Source: Sphingomonadales bacterium
GTDB taxonomy: Bacteria; Pseudomonadota; Alphaproteobacteria; Sphingomonadales; Sphingomonadaceae
Direction of reading: 5' to 3'
DNA length: 64,000 bases
Assembly: GCA_004173185.1 (NCBI GenBank)
Contig: SEFZ01000004.1
Coordinates: 348,071-412,070 of the forward strand
In this document: one piece after another, positions 1 to 8,994 of the stretch
Position numbering within the stretch: the stretch's first letter is position 1
Layout: each line of letters opens with the position of its first letter
The notes under the pieces: model-generated
What the model was told of the DNA's origin: nothing
Database searches by the model: none
The model's input: only the letters and a program-made list of their open reading frames with translations
Program-made: the position numbers and the translations under genes

Positions 1-282
1 CAGGCCTTCTCCCCCTATGACCAGAGCACCGATCTCCGTTTTGTCGAATCACGGGGCAAGGGGTCGATATACAGCTACACAATCATCCATCGCCCGCAGA
101 CGCCAGCTTTCGATGTGCCCTATGTCGTCGCGATCATCGAGCTGGATGAAGGGTATACGATGATGTCCAATATCGTCGATGCGGACCCGGGGGATGTCGC
201 GATAGATGCCAGGGTTTCCGTGGATTTTCGAGAAATTCTGCCGGGACGCTGGATTCCCGTGTTCCTGCTCGATGACCATTGA
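1..282 (+). CDS. DUF35 / OB-fold acyl-CoA-associated protein, C-terminal part
   Basis: The window opens inside this gene, and only the last 93 residues are visible, open from base 1 to a TGA at 280-282. The residues YSYTIIHRP, then PYVVAIIELDEG, and near the end LPGRWIPVF fit the OB-fold half of DUF35 proteins, which carry an N-terminal zinc ribbon. In known cases these partner thiolases or dehydratases acting on CoA thioesters. The zinc ribbon would lie upstream and cannot be seen. The gene reads into the CoA-transferase family gene 27 bp downstream, so a shared acyl-CoA pathway is likely. The role is inferred from family and context only. Confidence 0.75.
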   Translation, partial: QAFSPYDQSTDLRFVESRGKGSIYSYTIIHRPQTPAFDVPYVVAIIELDEGYTMMSNIVDADPGDVAIDARVSVDFREILPGRWIPVFLLDDH

Positions 283-309
283 GGCTGCCATGCGGATGAA
301 GGGCGGAGA

Positions 310-1455
310 ATGAAGCAAGCCCGCTTGAGGCAGGGGCCGCTGACCGGGCTGAAGGTCGTCGAGTTCGCCGGCATCGGCCCGGGCCCGTTTTGCGGCATGC
401 TGCTCGCCGATCTGGGCGCGGACGTCCTGCGGATCGACCGCAAGAGCGCGGCCGGACGCTCCAATCCGGCCGCCATATCAGAGCGGAGCCGGCGCTCCGT
501 AGCGCTTGATCTCAAGAGCCACGCCGCGATCGAGACCTGCATCACGCTGATCGAGCGCGCGGATGCGATCATCGAAGGCTTTCGACCAGGGGTGATGGAA
601 CGGCTCGGTCTCGGCCCCGATGTCCTGCTGACTCGCAATCCGAAGCTTGTATATGGACGGATGACGGGCTGGGGCCAGCATGGACCCTGGGCGCATGCCG
701 CAGGGCACGACATCAACTATATCGCCATTTCCGGCGCCCTTTCCGCTATTGGAACAGCGGATGCGCCGGTCCCGCCACTCAATCTGGTCGGCGACTATGG
801 CGGGGGCGCGCTCTACCTCGCTTTCGGGCTTCTCGCGGCCGTGCTCCATGCGCGCTCGTCAGGCGAGGGACAGGTTGTCGATGTCGCGATGACGGATGGG
901 GCCGCTTCGCTGATGTCGCCATTCTATGGCATGCGCGCGGAAGGACGCTGGACCGACCAACGCGGGGCCAATCTGCTCGATGGGGGAGCCCCATTCTACG
1001 GCACCTATGCGACGGCCGACGGCAAGCTGGTGGCGCTGGGGCCGATTGAGCCGCAATTCTACGCATTATTCCGCGAACTCGCCGGCCTGTCCGACAGTGA
1101 TTTCGACGCGCAGCATGACCGCGCCCGCTGGGCGATGCTACGCGAAAAGCTGGCTGCGCTTATCGTGACCCGCTCGCGCGACGAATGGGACTCGCTGCTT
1201 GGCGGCACCGACGCCTGCTATGCGCCGGTGCTGAACATGGGTGAGGCGCCCTACCATCCGCATAACGTGGCGCGAGAAACGTTCGTCGAATTGGCCGGCG
1301 TAGTGCAACCCGCACCCGCGCCGCGTTTTTCGGTCACGCCGGGTGCGATCCAGGCGCCTCCCCCGGTAATCGGCGCGGATACGGAGAGCGCGCTGACGGA
1401 CTGGGGCATCGCGGATGCGACGATCGCGCAACTTAGGACGGCCGGCGCAATCTAG
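310..1455 (+). CDS. Class III CoA-transferase family, alpha-methylacyl-CoA racemase-like
   Basis: A 381-residue CaiB/BaiF-family protein. The N-terminus ([20 protein letters not shown]) is typical. AGHDINY with His133, and GDYGGG with Asp162, match the catalytic His and Asp of alpha-methylacyl-CoA racemases, so racemisation of 2-methyl-branched acyl-CoA is more likely than CoA transfer. The ATG at 310 follows a purine-rich GAAGGGCGGAG. The stop overlaps the stop of the convergent acyl-CoA ligase by 4 bp. Such an enzyme would let beta-oxidation proceed on branched chains, such as those from terpenoids or steroid side chains. The true substrate is not visible. A formyl- or succinyl-CoA transferase role remains possible. 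Confidence 0.88.
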   Translation: MKQARLRQGPLTGLKVVEFAGIGPGPFCGMLLADLGADVLRIDRKSAAGRSNPAAISERSRRSVALDLKSHAAIETCITLIERADAIIEGFRPGVMERLGLGPDVLLTRNPKLVYGRMTGWGQHGPWAHAAGHDINYIAISGALSAIGTADAPVPPLNLVGDYGGGALYLAFGLLAAVLHARSSGEGQVVDVAMTDGAASLMSPFYGMRAEGRWTDQRGANLLDGGAPFYGTYATADGKLVALGPIEPQFYALFRELAGLSDSDFDAQHDRARWAMLREKLAALIVTRSRDEWDSLLGGTDACYAPVLNMGEAPYHPHNVARETFVELAGVVQPAPAPRFSVTPGAIQAPPPVIGADTESALTDWGIADATIAQLRTAGAI

Positions 1456-3068
1456 CGGCGTCGCACCACGATGCCGTGGTCCAGGCGGCTCCATGTCGCC
1501 GGCGTCAGGCCTTCCTCGCGCAGCCGGTATTTGAGGATCTTGCCGGTCGGGTTGCGATACAGCGCCTCGCGGAACTCGTAGTAAACCGGGACTGCGAAAT
1601 ATGGGAGCTGTTCGATTGCCCAGTTGCAAAGCTGCAGCTCGCTCAGCGTGGCGCCGTCGCGGAGGACCGCGGTGACTTTGATCTCGTCATCGTCGGTCTG
1701 CGCGGTGACGGCATGGACGGCAACCTCGGCGATATCCGCATGCTTGCTGAAGATGCGCTCGAGCTCAAAGCTGGATACATTCTCGCCACGCGTGCGCAGA
1801 TAGTCCTTGCCGCGATCCATGAAGTAGAGCGCACCGTCGCGCATCGCGCCGAGATCACCGGTGTGCATCCACAGATTTCGCCAGACGCGGACCGTTTCCT
1901 CGGGCCGCTGCCAGTATCCGGAGAACATGACGTTCGGCTTGCGTGGGCGCAGCACGATCTCGCCCGTGATGCCCTCTGGCACTTCGTTGTCGAGATCGTC
2001 GACGATCCTGACCTCGAACTCGTCAGCGGGCCGGCCGCAGGAGTCTGTGGGCGTAGAATCGTCGGCGAAACGGAAGCAGACACGGTTCGCCTCGGTCTGC
2101 CCGAAAGCGCCGGACACGATCCGCTGCGTACCGAAGCGCTCGATCCAGGGAGCACGGCACTGGTCGGGGAACACGCCGCTGATCACCGTGCGCAATTGCC
2201 CGAAGCACCGCTTGGCCGCTTCGCTCTCCGGCGCCGTCGCGATCAGCGCCACAATATTCGAGAGCAGCATCGCTTCGGTGGCGCCGGTGCGCTCAATCTC
2301 CGACCAAAAGTTCGTGATCGAGAAATTGCGGCTCATCGCAAAGCGCCCGCCCGTAGCCAGTGCGCCCATCACGACCATCAGTGCCGCAAGGTGGAACATG
2401 GGCAGGCAAGTCCAGGCGATATCACCGGCCTGCTGCGGCGCGAGGCGGCGTTGCTGCCGGCCCTGGTTCAACAAATAATTGTGGCTGATCATGCACGCCT
2501 TGGACGGGCCGGTGGTGCCCGAAGTGAACAGCAATGCAGCCAAGGTTTCGGGCCGGATATCGGCCACCACAGGGGTTGTGTCCGATCCCCGATGCGCATC
2601 AAACGAAGCAATTGTGATGGAGCAGGCTGGATACGGGCCTCGGCCCCGCGACAATATCAGCTGCACATCCTGTAGCTGGTCGGCAATGGCTACCAGGCGT
2701 TCGAGATAGACAGGGTCGCAGATCACGATCCTTGCGCCGGATTCCCGGATCTGATGCAGTAGCAGGTCCCCGCTATATGCGACATTGATCGGCACCCAGA
2801 TCGCGCCCAATTTGTTCGTCCCGAACCAGATGATGAGGACATCCTCACTGGAATCGAGGATAGTCACGACCGTCTCTCCAGCCTTCGTTCCGATCGCGGC
2901 CAGCGCATTGGCCATGCGGTCCGTGGCGAGGTCGAACTCGCGATAGGTCTGGCGATGCCCCTCGATATCGAAGAATATGCCGTCGGGGCTGAGGGCCACC
3001 GCCTTTGCCAGTGCGCTGGTCAATGTATCTTGTCCGTCGTCGAGCATCGGGTCCGTTGCGATTAGCAT
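1452..3068 (-). CDS. AMP-forming acyl-CoA synthetase (CaiC-like)
   Basis: A 538-residue ANL-superfamily ligase, which activates a carboxylic acid to its CoA thioester via an acyl-adenylate. The phosphate-binding loop [12 protein letters not shown] lies at residues 179-190. The hinge region [18 protein letters not shown] and the C-terminal [11 protein letters not shown] with its conserved lysine are present, so the enzyme looks complete. It is closest in feel to crotonobetaine/carnitine-CoA ligases and medium-chain ligases. It is convergent with the racemase-like gene and followed upstream by the MFS gene, whose stop is 6 bp away, so transporter and ligase probably share one leftward transcript: uptake, then CoA activation. 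Confidence 0.9.
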   Translation of the reverse strand: MLIATDPMLDDGQDTLTSALAKAVALSPDGIFFDIEGHRQTYREFDLATDRMANALAAIGTKAGETVVTILDSSEDVLIIWFGTNKLGAIWVPINVAYSGDLLLHQIRESGARIVICDPVYLERLVAIADQLQDVQLILSRGRGPYPACSITIASFDAHRGSDTTPVVADIRPETLAALLFTSGTTGPSKACMISHNYLLNQGRQQRRLAPQQAGDIAWTCLPMFHLAALMVVMGALATGGRFAMSRNFSITNFWSEIERTGATEAMLLSNIVALIATAPESEAAKRCFGQLRTVISGVFPDQCRAPWIERFGTQRIVSGAFGQTEANRVCFRFADDSTPTDSCGRPADEFEVRIVDDLDNEVPEGITGEIVLRPRKPNVMFSGYWQRPEETVRVWRNLWMHTGDLGAMRDGALYFMDRGKDYLRTRGENVSSFELERIFSKHADIAEVAVHAVTAQTDDDEIKVTAVLRDGATLSELQLCNWAIEQLPYFAVPVYYEFREALYRNPTGKILKYRLREEGLTPATWSRLDHGIVVRRR

Positions 3069-3074
3069 CCGAAG

Positions 3075-4556
3075 CTATACTCCCGATTTGACGTGTTCTG
3101 GCGCGCTGACGCCTGCGCGGTGCCGCGGTAGCAAAAGGCTCATTACGATCGCCGCGACTGAAAAGGCGAACAGCATGCCCAAGGTCAGATTATATGCCCC
3201 GGCGGACGGAAATTTCGTCGAGCCATCGGGCGCGAATATCTGGGCGCTCATCAGTGTCACCATGACCAGCTGCGAGCCTATCGCCTGAAATCCCGCACGC
3301 ACCACCGATCCCAGCCCGGCGGACTCGCTGGCCTTCGACGAAGGCACCGCCGACAGGATAACGTTCGGGACGCCCGCATAGACCATCGACACCCCCATCT
3401 GTGCGATCGTGGCGAAGCAGAGCAGGGGCCAGAAGGCGCCATGATAGAATGCCATGACGCCCATGGGCGCGCTGAGCGCGGTCCCGGAGATGATCAGCGC
3501 GGTTCTGGGGCTTAGCCGCGATGCGAGAATACCGTTCACCGAAGCGCCGATGAAACCCGCAATATAGCCCGGAATCTTGAGCAGACCGAACATGGTGGCC
3601 GTCGCTCCTAAACCCACCATAGTCCAGGCCGGTTGCTGCATCAGCATGCTCAGCACCTGGGTCAGCTGGAACGCTCCTAGCGCCGAAAACGCCATAGCGC
3701 CATTCGCCAGCAGGACTTCGCGCCGCATGAACAACCGCATGTCGAGCAGCGGGTTCGGGTGGCGCAGTTCGTAGCGTACCCAAATGATCAGCAGCATGAT
3801 CGAGCCTACCAGCATCGCCAGGTTGAGGGGGCTCGTCACGCCGATCCTCAGGGCATCGGTCAGCGCCAGCAATATTCCGACGAGTGCAGGCACGAACAGC
3901 GTGCCGCCGACCCAGTCGATCGTCTGTCCTCCCGATTTGGTGGGCGTCTCAATGCGTCGCATGAAGACGAACACGAGCAGGGTCCCCGCTGCCGACAGCA
4001 TCGCGCTGTAGGTGAATAGCGATTGCCAGCTGATGTGATCGACGATGATCGCGCCGATTACGAAGCCGCTACCGGCGCCGATGGAGGCGGTGCCCGCCAG
4101 AACACCCACGGCGATCGGCACGGAGCGCGCTGGCAGTATCTGGCGCGCGATGCCAAGGCACAGCGGCAATGCAGCGCCAGCGATGCCCTGCAGCGTCCGA
4201 CCGACTATCACCATGAAAAGACTGTCCGACATCCCGCTAATCAGGGATCCGATGGTCATCACGACCAGCACGATGACCAGCAGGAGCTTCCTGCCGAAGA
4301 TGTCGCCCAGCCGTCCGCAAAGAGCCGCACAGGCAGCCGACGCCAGCAGATAGGATGTGACCAGCCAGCCGACGCCGATCGGATCTCCGAAATGTCGGAT
4401 CAGGGTGGGAATGGCCGGCAGGATCATGCCCGTCTCGAATGCCGCCGACAATTCGACCACGACGAGGATGCTGAGGTAGAGCCAGGTTCGGTTGGTCCAG
4501 GGCGAAGCGGCGGCAGCGCCGTCGCCGTCCTGCTCCGTCAGGTCGTCCTGCTGCAT
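3075..4556 (-). CDS. MFS transporter, DHA2-like
   Basis: A 493-residue inner-membrane major facilitator protein with many hydrophobic helices. Motif A appears as CGRLGDIFGRKLLL. The start chosen is ATG at 4556 because GGAGAGG precedes it by 3-5 bases; the open frame runs 52 codons further upstream but that part has no membrane character. The length and a predicted 14-helix layout fit the DHA2 drug/proton antiporter group, though such carriers in catabolic clusters may take up aromatic or organic acids. The ligase lies 6 bp downstream, so this gene leads a two-gene leftward operon. Substrate unknown. Confidence 0.88.
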   Translation of the reverse strand: MQQDDLTEQDGDGAAAASPWTNRTWLYLSILVVVELSAAFETGMILPAIPTLIRHFGDPIGVGWLVTSYLLASAACAALCGRLGDIFGRKLLLVIVLVVMTIGSLISGMSDSLFMVIVGRTLQGIAGAALPLCLGIARQILPARSVPIAVGVLAGTASIGAGSGFVIGAIIVDHISWQSLFTYSAMLSAAGTLLVFVFMRRIETPTKSGGQTIDWVGGTLFVPALVGILLALTDALRIGVTSPLNLAMLVGSIMLLIIWVRYELRHPNPLLDMRLFMRREVLLANGAMAFSALGAFQLTQVLSMLMQQPAWTMVGLGATATMFGLLKIPGYIAGFIGASVNGILASRLSPRTALIISGTALSAPMGVMAFYHGAFWPLLCFATIAQMGVSMVYAGVPNVILSAVPSSKASESAGLGSVVRAGFQAIGSQLVMVTLMSAQIFAPDGSTKFPSAGAYNLTLGMLFAFSVAAIVMSLLLPRHRAGVSAPEHVKSGV

Positions 4557-4737
4557 GATCCTCTCCGTCTGCGCTTCGTGCGCTACGCGTCTTGTTTGGA
4601 CCGTCGACTTGATCGCTGCGACCTTCTCCGACGACGCGAATGCGCAGGCGAAGCCGGGGAACGACCACGAAGGATCTTCCGGGCATCTTAGTCCCGACAA
4701 TCCCGCGGTCAACGACTCTGTTGAATGGAAACATTAG

Positions 4738-4911
4738 ATAGAAACAAGTTTATGGGCGATTACATCTGGCGATTGTGCGGAATCGCATTACAGCTTGTTG
4801 TTAGCGTAAAACAAATTTGACGAATGCGGTGATCGTGTTACGGTTCCTCCAAGTTCAATCGGCCAACGAGTCGGAGGTGCGGAAGAATCCGCACAATTTG
4901 GGGAGGAGCAC
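4738..4911. promoter_or_regulatory. Divergent promoter region, MFS/ligase and TonB receptor
   Basis: This stretch separates the leftward MFS-ligase pair from the rightward receptor cluster and is clearly more AT-rich than its surroundings. TTGACG at about 4818 could be a -35 element for the receptor, with a loose TTACGG about 15 bp on. A strong ribosome site, GGGGAGGAG, stands just before the receptor ATG. No convincing operator palindrome was found. Confidence 0.4.
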
Positions 4912-7257
4912 ATGAAAGTGATGCAACGCAGTCAGGCATTTTCCGTCCGTCGCGGATTCCGCGCCGTATTGTTTGGCACTGCCGCCTGGACAGCGCTCGC
5001 AACCTCTGGAACGGCCTTTGCGCAATCGCGGGCGGCCGATCCGCAGGAAGCTCCCGCACAGCCGGAAGCGGCCGAAGCAGACGACGCTCAGTCCGACGTG
5101 CCTATTGAAATGCAGGAAATTCTGGTCACCGGTACGAAGCAGAGCCGGGCGCAGGAAGTTCAGAAAGTGCCAGTCACGATCTCGGCATTCAACGGCGCTC
5201 AGATCGAAGCGCTGAAGATCACGAATATCCAGAACGTGGCTTACTCGATCCCGAACGTGAGCTTCGAATCGCCCGGGTCGATGAAGGGCACGGCGAACTT
5301 CACCATTCGCGGCCTGGGCGTGAACAGCTCGCTGTCGTCGTCGGCGCCAACGACCGGCTTGTTCCAGAACGGCATGTATATGGGCATCAATCACGGGATC
5401 CTGGTCGATACCTTCGATCTCGACGGGCTCGAGGTGCTGCGCGGGCCGCAGGGGACGCTGTTCGGCAAGAATGTCACCGGCGGTGCGGTTCTGATCAACT
5501 GGCGCAAGCCGCGGCCGGACGCCGATCTCAACATCCGTGCGCGCTTGGAAAGCGGTCCCGAATATAGTCTCGCCGCTGCGGGGGGCGGCAGGATCGTCGG
5601 CGATTTATCCGGTCGAGTAGCAGTGCTTTGGCGCAAGGACGTAGGCTATTTCAGCAACCCGACGTTGAACCGCAAGAATTTCGGCCGCGACGAGGTTGTT
5701 TCCGTGCGGCCATCGTTACGATACGCGAACGGGACGACGGACATTACCATCTTTACCGAATACGGGCATCAGACCGGCGATGGACCCGCGACAACGGCTC
5801 CGGATTACCAAGGGGCGACGTCTGCCATGCCTGGTGCGGTCCTATTCCCGGCCTATGGCTACAAATATGACAAGGTATACATCAATACGGGGGGCTTCAC
5901 TGACCTGACGTGGAAGAGCGCGACGCTTAACGCGACGCAGGAAGTTGGGTTCGGCGAGGACGGGCAGATAGCGCTGATTGCCGGATACCGGGATTTCAAG
6001 GGTGTCACGGTGAACGATTCCGATGGTACGCCGCTGAACCTGAATGCCAACGGCCAGACCACGCAGCAGAAGCAGCATAGTGGCGAACTACGGTATAATG
6101 GCGGGTTCGGCCCGCTGCGAGTCACGCTGGGCGCTTTCTATTTCGAGCAGCGTTATTCCCAGATCGGCACCCAGATTTCGATCAATTCGACCCAGGGCGG
6201 CAAGATTCATGAAAAGACCTTCGCCTTGTTCGGGCAGCTCGATTTCAGCGTGACCGACCGGCTCTTGCTCCAGCTCGGTGGACGTTGGAATGACGAATAT
6301 AAGCGCGGCCAGATCGCGCCACTTGCCAGCGAGAATCCAGCGATCGTGCAGCCGGGTACCACCGGTACGCCGGGAGCCTGCTCACAGGCGCGCGCGACCT
6401 GCACCTACAAGTTCGACCTGAACGAAACATGGAAGCGTTTCACGCCGAAGGTTGGGTTGCAATATCGCGCGAGCGACGACGTGCAATTCTATGCGAGCTG
6501 GCAGAAGGCCGCGCGCAGCGGCGGCTACAGCGTCCGCTATAATGCTTTGGCCGCTCCGCGCGCGTATGATGAGGAGCTGCAGACCGCGTGGGAGGTCGGG
6601 TTCAAGGCAGACCTCTTCGATCGCCATACCCGTTTCAATGGCGCGGTCTTCCACACGAACATCAAGGGTTTGCAGCGCGATATCACGTTGTTTGATGGCG
6701 CTACGCTGGCAAACGTCGCGAGGACCGTGAATACGGCCGATGCCACAACGCAGGGCTTTGAACTTGAGCTGATCCAGCGCATCGTGCCGGGGCTGAGTGC
6801 CAATTTCAATCTTGGCTATGTGGATGCTAAATACACCAACATCCTGTTCGACATCACAAGCGATGGCGTCGTGGATGGTTTCGATTACCGACAGAAATTG
6901 CCGCGCGTTTCGCCCTGGACCTATGCTGCCGGCCTCGTCGGCACGGTAAAGTCGCGGATCGGCGCGTTCACCGCTCGCGGGACCTATTCGCACCGCGATG
7001 CTTCGCTCTTCCCGGACTATAATACGGGTCGGCGCGATGGCGCGGTGCCGATGCTGCCGACGATGGATGTGTTCGATCTCCAGCTCCAGTGGGAATCGAT
7101 CGACAAGATGTTCTCGATCACGGCGTACGGACGGAACCTGACCAATCAGTTCGGCTTGTCCGCGTTCACGCCGATCTCTTATCCGGGGGTCAAGGCGTGC
7201 GCCTGCACCGTCAACGAGGGGCGCGTGATCGGCATCGAACTGGGCCTGGCCTTCTGA
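4912..7257 (+). CDS. TonB-dependent outer-membrane receptor
   Basis: A 781-residue receptor of the outer membrane. Residues 1-37 form a signal peptide ending in GTAFA. A TonB-box-like EILVTGTK follows near residue 65, then the plug domain with VEVLRGPQGTLFGKNVTGG, and a beta-barrel to the C-terminal phenylalanine (LGLAF). There is no STN domain. This subtype is abundant in sphingomonads, often for aromatic, terpenoid or other hydrophobic substrates rather than siderophores. The ATG at 4912 has a strong GGGGAGGAG. It heads the rightward catabolic run, with the nitroreductase ATG 5 bp after its stop, so it probably imports the cluster's substrate. Confidence 0.93.
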   Translation: MKVMQRSQAFSVRRGFRAVLFGTAAWTALATSGTAFAQSRAADPQEAPAQPEAAEADDAQSDVPIEMQEILVTGTKQSRAQEVQKVPVTISAFNGAQIEALKITNIQNVAYSIPNVSFESPGSMKGTANFTIRGLGVNSSLSSSAPTTGLFQNGMYMGINHGILVDTFDLDGLEVLRGPQGTLFGKNVTGGAVLINWRKPRPDADLNIRARLESGPEYSLAAAGGGRIVGDLSGRVAVLWRKDVGYFSNPTLNRKNFGRDEVVSVRPSLRYANGTTDITIFTEYGHQTGDGPATTAPDYQGATSAMPGAVLFPAYGYKYDKVYINTGGFTDLTWKSATLNATQEVGFGEDGQIALIAGYRDFKGVTVNDSDGTPLNLNANGQTTQQKQHSGELRYNGGFGPLRVTLGAFYFEQRYSQIGTQISINSTQGGKIHEKTFALFGQLDFSVTDRLLLQLGGRWNDEYKRGQIAPLASENPAIVQPGTTGTPGACSQARATCTYKFDLNETWKRFTPKVGLQYRASDDVQFYASWQKAARSGGYSVRYNALAAPRAYDEELQTAWEVGFKADLFDRHTRFNGAVFHTNIKGLQRDITLFDGATLANVARTVNTADATTQGFELELIQRIVPGLSANFNLGYVDAKYTNILFDITSDGVVDGFDYRQKLPRVSPWTYAAGLVGTVKSRIGAFTARGTYSHRDASLFPDYNTGRRDGAVPMLPTMDVFDLQLQWESIDKMFSITAYGRNLTNQFGLSAFTPISYPGVKACACTVNEGRVIGIELGLAF

Positions 7258-7262
7258 CGACA

Positions 7263-7997
7263 ATGGCCGCGCACGGAGACCCCGCACTTCCCAACGATGC
7301 GACATCGGGAACGGCCGGGACCGGCGCGGCCGACCTGCTGCAGGGCCTGCTATCCGCCAGGCGCAGCTGTCGCGCATTCCGGCCCGAATCGGTGCCGAGA
7401 GCGACGCTTGAGCGGATCGTGACGATCGCGTCGTTGTCGGCATCCTGGTGCAATACCCAGCCATGGCATGTCGTGATCACTGCGGGCGAGGAAACCGAAC
7501 GCCTTCGCCGGGCCATTTACGACACGGCGTCATCAGGTGGCCCGGCCATGCCCGATTTGCCTTTCCCGGAACGCTATGCGGGCGCGAGCCAGGATCGGCG
7601 GCGAGCCGCGGGTGAATTACTGTACAAGCATCTTCAGATCGAAAAGTCGGATTTCCCGGCGCGGCAGCGGCAGATGCTGGAAAATTACCGGTTCTTCGGC
7701 GCGCCGCATGTCGCCTTCGTCACGGTCGATCACGACATGGGCGTATATGGCGTCGCCGATTGCGGCATCTTCATAGGCAGTTTTCTGCTCGCCGCGCAGA
7801 GCCTGGGCGTCGCGGCGATACCGCAGGCAGCCCTTGCCACCGTTGCGCCAGCCGTCCGCGACCTTCTGTCGCTCACCGATGACCGTCGCTTGCTATGCGG
7901 CATCTCGCTCGGCTTCGCCGATGAAGAGCATCCGGCCTGCGAGGTTCGCACGTCGCGAGCGGCCTTGCATGAGGTGTCGCGCTTTGTCGGGTTCTAG
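7263..7997 (+). CDS. Nitroreductase-family FMN oxidoreductase
   Basis: A 244-residue flavoprotein of the nitroreductase fold. RRSCRAFRPESVP near the N-terminus and SASWCNTQPWHVV match the phosphate-binding Arg segment and the conserved NxQPW region. Members reduce nitro groups, quinones or enones with NAD(P)H, or dehydrogenate. The ATG at 7263 is 5 bp after the receptor stop; the open frame extends further upstream only inside the receptor gene. The 3' end overlaps the following esterase. In a cluster with a Baeyer-Villiger enzyme, an ene-reduction or flavin-supply role is plausible but is inference. Confidence 0.85.
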   Translation: MAAHGDPALPNDATSGTAGTGAADLLQGLLSARRSCRAFRPESVPRATLERIVTIASLSASWCNTQPWHVVITAGEETERLRRAIYDTASSGGPAMPDLPFPERYAGASQDRRRAAGELLYKHLQIEKSDFPARQRQMLENYRFFGAPHVAFVTVDHDMGVYGVADCGIFIGSFLLAAQSLGVAAIPQAALATVAPAVRDLLSLTDDRRLLCGISLGFADEEHPACEVRTSRAALHEVSRFVGF

Positions 7998-8994
7998 TAC
8001 CGCACTCTCCGATTCCGATCACGCACTTGTCGATGCCGAGCTGCTGCCGCTCGTCGCGATGCTGCCGTCGATCCGGCTTAGCAGCGAGACGCTGGCGGAA
8101 TATCGTGCGCGTCCAGCAACGCGGGCGCCCCTGTCCGATGCCGCCAGCGCCGTCACGGTGGAGGAGCGTTTCATACCTGGACGCGCCGGTGATCCGGATG
8201 TCCGTCTGTTCCTCTATCGCCCCGATGCGACCGGCTCGCTGCCCGTGGTGCTGCACATCCATGCGGGCGGGTTTGTCGTCGGCGCACTCGATGGCGGAGA
8301 GACGCGCGCGCCGGAACTCGCAGCAGCCATGGATTGCGTGGTGGTATCGGTCGACTACCGGCTTGCGCCTGAAACCCGTTTCCCCGGCGCCTTGGAGGAT
8401 TGCTATGCAGCGCTGAAATGGGTCGTGCGCGAGGCGGCCAGCCTGGGCATCGATCCCCTCCGGATCGTTGTGAAAGGCGAGAGCGCCGGCGGCGGTCTAG
8501 CTGCCGCCTTGGCGCTGCTGGCGCGTGATCGCGGCGAGTTCGCGATCCTCGGCCAGCACCTGACCTATCCGATGCTCGACGACCGCACCGGCGTGGCCCG
8601 CAAATGCCCCGATTATGCCGGCGCGCTGGTGTGGACGTTGCCAGACAATCTCTTCGGTTGGGAATCGCTTCTGGGCCATCCTGCGGGCGACGGCAAAGTC
8701 TCGCCTTATGCGGCCCCGGCGCGCGCGAGCGACCTGACCGCGCTACCACCGACCTTCCTGATGGTCGGAGCGCTCGATCTGTTTGCCGATGAAGGTGTGG
8801 AATATGCGAGGCGCCTGCTCGCAGCAGGCGTGGCGACCGAGCTTCACGTCTACCCCGGCGCATTTCACGGCTTCGATCTCTCACCCGACGCATCGGTGGC
8901 GCGCGCTGCCCGCGCGGCGGCGCATCGGTGGCTGTCGCGTCAGTTCGCCGACGCGGCCGGACACCATGAAAGCAAGGATGATTGCAATGTATGA
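7969..8994 (+). CDS. Alpha/beta hydrolase, HSL family, with HAGG oxyanion motif
   Basis: A 341-residue esterase or lipase of the hormone-sensitive-lipase family. Residues 98-101 are HAGG where the family normally has HGGG. The nucleophile motif is GESAGG (170-175), the acid is probably in MVGALDLFADEG, and the His is in GAFHGFD. The ATG at 7969 overlaps the nitroreductase by 29 bp. No strong ribosome site is visible and TTG at 7984 is an alternative. The stop overlaps the next start by 8 bp. An esterase next to a Baeyer-Villiger enzyme is the usual arrangement for hydrolysing the ester or lactone formed. No signal peptide is seen, so it is probably cytoplasmic. Confidence 0.88.
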   Translation: MRCRALSGSSTALSDSDHALVDAELLPLVAMLPSIRLSSETLAEYRARPATRAPLSDAASAVTVEERFIPGRAGDPDVRLFLYRPDATGSLPVVLHIHAGGFVVGALDGGETRAPELAAAMDCVVVSVDYRLAPETRFPGALEDCYAALKWVVREAASLGIDPLRIVVKGESAGGGLAAALALLARDRGEFAILGQHLTYPMLDDRTGVARKCPDYAGALVWTLPDNLFGWESLLGHPAGDGKVSPYAAPARASDLTALPPTFLMVGALDLFADEGVEYARRLLAAGVATELHVYPGAFHGFDLSPDASVARAARAAAHRWLSRQFADAAGHHESKDDCNV

